Shown here one piece after another: positions 61,239 to 64,000 of a DNA stretch of 64,000 nucleotides; within the stretch, counting starts at the first letter, position 1; every line of letters starts with the position of its first letter. Source of the stretch: an uncultured Alphaproteobacteria bacterium (GTDB lineage Bacteria > Pseudomonadota > Alphaproteobacteria > UBA7985); contig CAJQLX010000025.1 of NCBI GenBank assembly GCA_905479265.1, forward strand, positions 1 through 64,000, written 5' to 3'. The notes beneath the pieces are model-generated. The model had not been told where the DNA came from and searched no databases. It saw only the letters and a program-made list of their open reading frames with translations. Both the position numbers and the translations under genes were made by a program.

Positions 61239-61622
61239 ATGTCCGAACGTAAACTGATTTCAACGGGCTCCCCTTTCGAGAAGGTTGCGGGTTATTCGCG
61301 GGCTGTTCGCGCTGGTAACATGGTCTATGTGGCTGGCACGACGGGCTATGACTACGAGACAATGACCCTGCCAGAGGGCGTGACCGACCAAGCGCGCAAC
61401 TGTATGGAAACCATCAAGAAAGCGCTCGCCGATGCGGGTGCATCTTTGGAGCACGTGGTCCGCGCGCACTACTACGTCACCGATCAGAGCTACGGCGAAG
61501 AGGTGTTCAAGCTGGTTGGTTCCTACTTTGCCGATATTCGCCCTGCGGCGACGATGGTTGTGTGCGGGCTGTTGAACGACGACATGAAGGTCGAAATCGA
61601 AGTTACTGCGCAAATCGACTAG
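61239..61622 (+). CDS. Rid family protein (YjgF/YER057c/UK114)
   Basis: Rid proteins hydrolyse reactive enamines and imines in the RidA branch; several other branches have unknown roles. The 127-residue product has FEKVAGYSRAVRAGNMVYVAGTTG at the N-terminus, the VRAHYYVTD segment and the conserved Arg in IRPAATMVV, followed by VEIEVTAQ with the conserved Glu. The spacing of its motifs differs from that of the RidA archetype, so I only assign the family. It lies 12 bases after gatB, with TAGGAG upstream. Confidence 0.92.
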   Translation: MSERKLISTGSPFEKVAGYSRAVRAGNMVYVAGTTGYDYETMTLPEGVTDQARNCMETIKKALADAGASLEHVVRAHYYVTDQSYGEEVFKLVGSYFADIRPAATMVVCGLLNDDMKVEIEVTAQID

Positions 61623-61702
61623 TCTTTGCGGCCAGCATGGCACGCGTCATCGCTTGCGGTGGACGGTGCGATGGTCGGTTTGACGAATGATGCAGGCACG
61701 AG

Positions 61703-62911
61703 ATGAAAGCTGACCTCGAACACGCATTCTGGGCTGCGGTAGACGCGGCCCACCCAAGGAAGATCATGGCGGCTCACCTGCCTGATCGTCCGGCAAACAC
61801 GCCCTATGTCTTCGCCGTTGGCAAGGCAGCCGGCCCCATGGCGGAAGAAGTCGAAGCCCTGTGGGGGGACGACATTCGCGGCATGGTGGTTGCGCCCCAT
61901 GGGACTGTGGCCTCTCTAAAATCCCTCGAATGGCGATCTGCCGCCCATCCTTTTCCCGATGCGCAGGGTGCCGCGTCTGCTTCTGCTTTGTTGCGTGCGA
62001 TAACAGCGGTTCCCCCGGGGGCAGACGTGCTGTTCTTGCTCTCTGGCGGCGCGTCGAGCCTGCTGCTGGCCACCGAGGAGGGGCCGAAGCCGGAGGCGCT
62101 GCAGCAGGCTACCAAGGCGTTGCTCAACGGCGGCGCGGATATTCACCAGCTGAACACCGTTCGCCGCGTGTTGTCGCCCTTGCTGGGTGGCGGTGTGGCG
62201 GCGGCCTGTGCGGGAAATCTACAGACGTTAGCGATTTCGGATGTTGTGGGTGATGATCCCATCGCCATTGGCTCTGGTCCAACGGTGGCCAACCCAACCG
62301 GTGCAGCCGAAGCCTCGGCCCTGCTGCAAAGGTATGGCGGTGGCTCGCCCGATATTCTGGCGTGGATTGATCAACAGAAGACCGCGGGCGAGATCGATAG
62401 CCCTTACCGAATCATCGCTTCTGGTCCGCAATCGCTCAAAGCGGCTGAGGTCAAGCTTCGCTCTTTGGGGCATGACGCCACGATAACAGCCGACAGTCAG
62501 GTCGGGTTGGCGGACGATAATGCCCTGATGCTCGCAGAGCGTGTTCGGCGTCGGCCCCAGGGGCGGCCACAAATCTGGCTGATGGGCGGTGAAGTCGATG
62601 TGCGCGTCACCGGCGGTGGTCGGGGTGGTCGCAACGTCCAGTTTGCGGCGCGTATGGCGCAAGCGCTCGATGGCGTGCCCGGCTGGACCTTCTTGGCCGC
62701 CGATACCGATGGACAGGACGGTAACGCCCCCAACGCCGGCGCTTTCTGTGATGGAACCACGTGGGCGCGGGCGCGGGCGCTGGGCTTGGATCCGGATCAC
62801 TTTTTGGACAATAACGACACCCACAGCCTGTTCGAGGCGCTGGGTGACGCCTTTATCACCGGGCCCACTGGCACGAACGTGAACGATTTCCGCGCGCTTT
62901 GCTTCATATAA
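61703..62911 (+). CDS. gckA: Glycerate 2-kinase (GckA/TtuD family)
   Basis: This kinase phosphorylates D-glycerate to 2-phosphoglycerate, feeding glyoxylate or serine-cycle carbon into glycolysis. The 402-residue product has an N-terminal DUF4147 domain (VFAVGKAAGPMAEEVEALW, LFLLSGGASSLL and LNTVRRVLSPLLGGGVAAAC) and a C-terminal MOFRL domain ending in TDGQDGNAPNAGAFCDG and GPTGTNVNDFRAL. The MOFRL family also includes hydroxypyruvate reductase annotations that are generally kinases. The ribosome binding site (GGCACGAG) is moderate. Confidence 0.92.
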   Translation: MKADLEHAFWAAVDAAHPRKIMAAHLPDRPANTPYVFAVGKAAGPMAEEVEALWGDDIRGMVVAPHGTVASLKSLEWRSAAHPFPDAQGAASASALLRAITAVPPGADVLFLLSGGASSLLLATEEGPKPEALQQATKALLNGGADIHQLNTVRRVLSPLLGGGVAAACAGNLQTLAISDVVGDDPIAIGSGPTVANPTGAAEASALLQRYGGGSPDILAWIDQQKTAGEIDSPYRIIASGPQSLKAAEVKLRSLGHDATITADSQVGLADDNALMLAERVRRRPQGRPQIWLMGGEVDVRVTGGGRGGRNVQFAARMAQALDGVPGWTFLAADTDGQDGNAPNAGAFCDGTTWARARALGLDPDHFLDNNDTHSLFEALGDAFITGPTGTNVNDFRALCFI

Positions 62912-62972
62912 GGGTTTCGCGTGGGGGTCATATCCGTTCTAGTGGTGGGTGAACCGAGAGCAGGAAGCGCTG

Positions 62973-63659
62973 ATGATCGATCTCTATACGTGGCCCACGC
63001 CCAACGGCTGGAAAGCCCACATTATGCTCGAAGAGTGTGGCCTGGAATACCAAGTCCACGCGATTGATATCGGCAGGGGCGATCAGCACCAGCCAGATTT
63101 CCTCGCGCTTTCTCCAAACAACCGCATCCCTGCGATTGTCGACCACGATGGGCCCGGCGGTAAGCCAATTTCCGTATTTGAGAGCGGGGCTATTCTGGTC
63201 TATCTCGCGGAAAAGACAGGGAAGTTTTATGCCAGCACCCTGCGAGACCAAACTCAGATCAACCAATGGCTGATGTGGCAGATGGGCGGCGTTGGTCCGA
63301 TGCTGGGGCAGAACCACCACTTCGTGAAATACGCCCCGGAGCAAATTCCCTACGCGCAAACGCGTTACATTAATGAAACCAAGCGGCTCTACGGCGTCGC
63401 TGATAAGCAGTTGGGAAAGAATGCCTTTCTCGCAGGGGATGATTACACCATCGCTGACATCGCCTGCTATGGCTGGATGTCGCTCTGGGAAGGCCAGAAG
63501 CAAGACATTAGCGCCTTTCCGAACGTGGAACGCTGGCTGACACAGGTCGGCGAACGCCCGGCGGTGCAGCGTGGAATGGCCCTGTTGCGCGACCGTCGGG
63601 AGAACTTCGCCAATGTAACGACGGCGCAAGAGCAATTGTTCGGCAATAAACCGACTTAG
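62973..63659 (+). CDS. Glutathione S-transferase, YfcG/YghU-like
   Basis: The 228-residue product has the thioredoxin-like N-terminal domain with DLYTWPTPNGWKAHIMLEE, the SPNNRIPAIVDHDGPGG turn (cis-Pro), and the ESGAILVYLAEK motif that binds the gamma-glutamyl group. The C-terminal helical domain follows. NGxK at the start and the NNxIPAIVD pattern resemble the nu class (YfcG, YghU, Ure2-like), which can reduce disulfides with glutathione. I start at ATG 62973 with AGGA seven bases upstream; a GTG at 62949 would add eight residues. Confidence 0.93.
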   Translation: MIDLYTWPTPNGWKAHIMLEECGLEYQVHAIDIGRGDQHQPDFLALSPNNRIPAIVDHDGPGGKPISVFESGAILVYLAEKTGKFYASTLRDQTQINQWLMWQMGGVGPMLGQNHHFVKYAPEQIPYAQTRYINETKRLYGVADKQLGKNAFLAGDDYTIADIACYGWMSLWEGQKQDISAFPNVERWLTQVGERPAVQRGMALLRDRRENFANVTTAQEQLFGNKPT

Positions 63660-64000
63660 GCGACGGGCGGGCAGATGCGATAGAGCACGTGGGGCCGGTA
63701 AGCGTGCCCTTCTGGGATCATCGGATTGTCAAATGTGCCGCCCGGATCGTGCTGCATCCCTAGTTTCTCCATGACCCGCCGAGATTTTTGGTTGGTTGGG
63801 ACAGTGAAGGCCAGCACTTCGCGGATTCCGAGCGCGTTAAAAGCGTGGTCCAAGACCGCGGTCGCCATCTCAACAGCGTAGCCACGGCCCCAATATTTCT
63901 GTTCCAGCATCCAGCCAATTTCAGTGCCGCCCGTAAACGGCGCCTCAAAATCAATTTTCGCGATGCCTACATCGCCAACGAACGCGCCAGTGCGCTTGTC
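63656..64000 (-). CDS. GNAT family acetyltransferase, 5' end outside window
   Basis: Only the C-terminal 114 residues are in the window; the frame stays open to the edge. The visible part has GDVGIAKIDF, TEIGWMLEQKYWGRGYA with the acetyl-CoA pyrophosphate-binding pattern (here Y-W-G-R-G-Y-A), then LGIREVLAFTVPTNQKSRRVMEKLGM, where the last segment is typical of RimJ/RimL-type enzymes. The substrate is unknown. Its stop codon overlaps that of the convergent glutathione transferase gene (TTAG). Confidence 0.9.
   Translation of the reverse strand, partial: DKRTGAFVGDVGIAKIDFEAPFTGGTEIGWMLEQKYWGRGYAVEMATAVLDHAFNALGIREVLAFTVPTNQKSRRVMEKLGMQHDPGGTFDNPMIPEGHAYRPHVLYRICPPVA

Noticed and set aside
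1-64000. Search for CRISPR arrays, insertion sequences, integrases, prophage blocks, toxin-antitoxin pairs, tRNA and rRNA genes
   Set aside because: None was seen by reading both strands. Gene order is that of core chromosome and composition looks even, so no transferred island is supported.

Overview
The window is a stretch of core chromosome from an alphaproteobacterium. The evidence is the gene order: the spc and alpha ribosomal-protein operons with secY-adk, the run rpsB-tsf-pyrH-frr-uppS-cdsA-dxr-rseP-bamA-skp-lpxD-fabZ-lpxA-lpxI-lpxB, dinB beside a PleD-type gene and rpmG, dprA-topA-rnr, and ruvX divergent from gatCAB. Lipid A genes, BamA and Skp make it a diderm. Use of LpxI rather than LpxH, zinc-free S14, an RpoH sigma factor and a TPP riboswitch ahead of a thiamine-precursor transporter fit that class. 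I cannot name a genus. Base composition and codon use look even throughout. I see no insertion sequence, prophage, CRISPR array, tRNA, rRNA or defence island.

Layout. Bases 1-299 are a structured leader. Bases 300-4747 hold ten ribosomal protein genes (rplN to rplO), followed by secY and adk (4992-7160). Bases 7331-9934 are the alpha operon (rpsM, rpsK, rpoA, rplQ), closed by a strong terminator. Bases 10048-16988 are mixed single genes: an HbpS-like protein with a Sco-type copper chaperone, a renalase-like flavoprotein, an unusual lipoprotein, threonine aldolase, rluD, rpoH and glyoxalase I. Bases 17103-24679 hold an AsmA protein facing a MATE-ppk-ppx cluster. Bases 24798-30417 hold an iron alcohol dehydrogenase divergent from a nitronate monooxygenase-like gene, a DUF192 protein, the TPP-riboswitch-controlled transporter pair and a universal stress protein.

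Bases 30588-45651 are the translation, isoprenoid, phospholipid, outer-membrane and lipid A superoperon. Together these genes make the undecaprenyl carrier (dxr, uppS), CDP-diacylglycerol (cdsA), the outer-membrane protein insertion machinery (bamA, skp), its stress protease (rseP) and lipid A disaccharide (lpxD, lpxA, lpxI, lpxB, with fabZ balancing fatty acid supply). Bases 45654-57905 hold a YheT-like hydrolase, dinB, a PleD-like diguanylate cyclase, rpmG, a lipoprotein S41 protease, rnr, topA, dprA and ruvX. Bases 57968-64000 hold gatCAB, a Rid-family protein, glycerate kinase, a glutathione transferase and a GNAT gene cut by the window edge.

Most genes are ordinary, and I did not find a clear new multi-gene system. 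The items most worth a second look are: (1) a PleD-like protein whose first receiver domain has lost its phospho-acceptor, with no divK beside it; (2) a lipoprotein that appears to be a secreted relative of a phage virion (P5-like) domain with three added cysteine pairs; (3) a stem-loop in every gap of the alpha operon and in several other ribosomal-gene gaps; (4) a probable leaderless dprA mRNA; and (5) a TPP aptamer that contains the ribosome binding site of a transporter operon lacking an ATPase gene.
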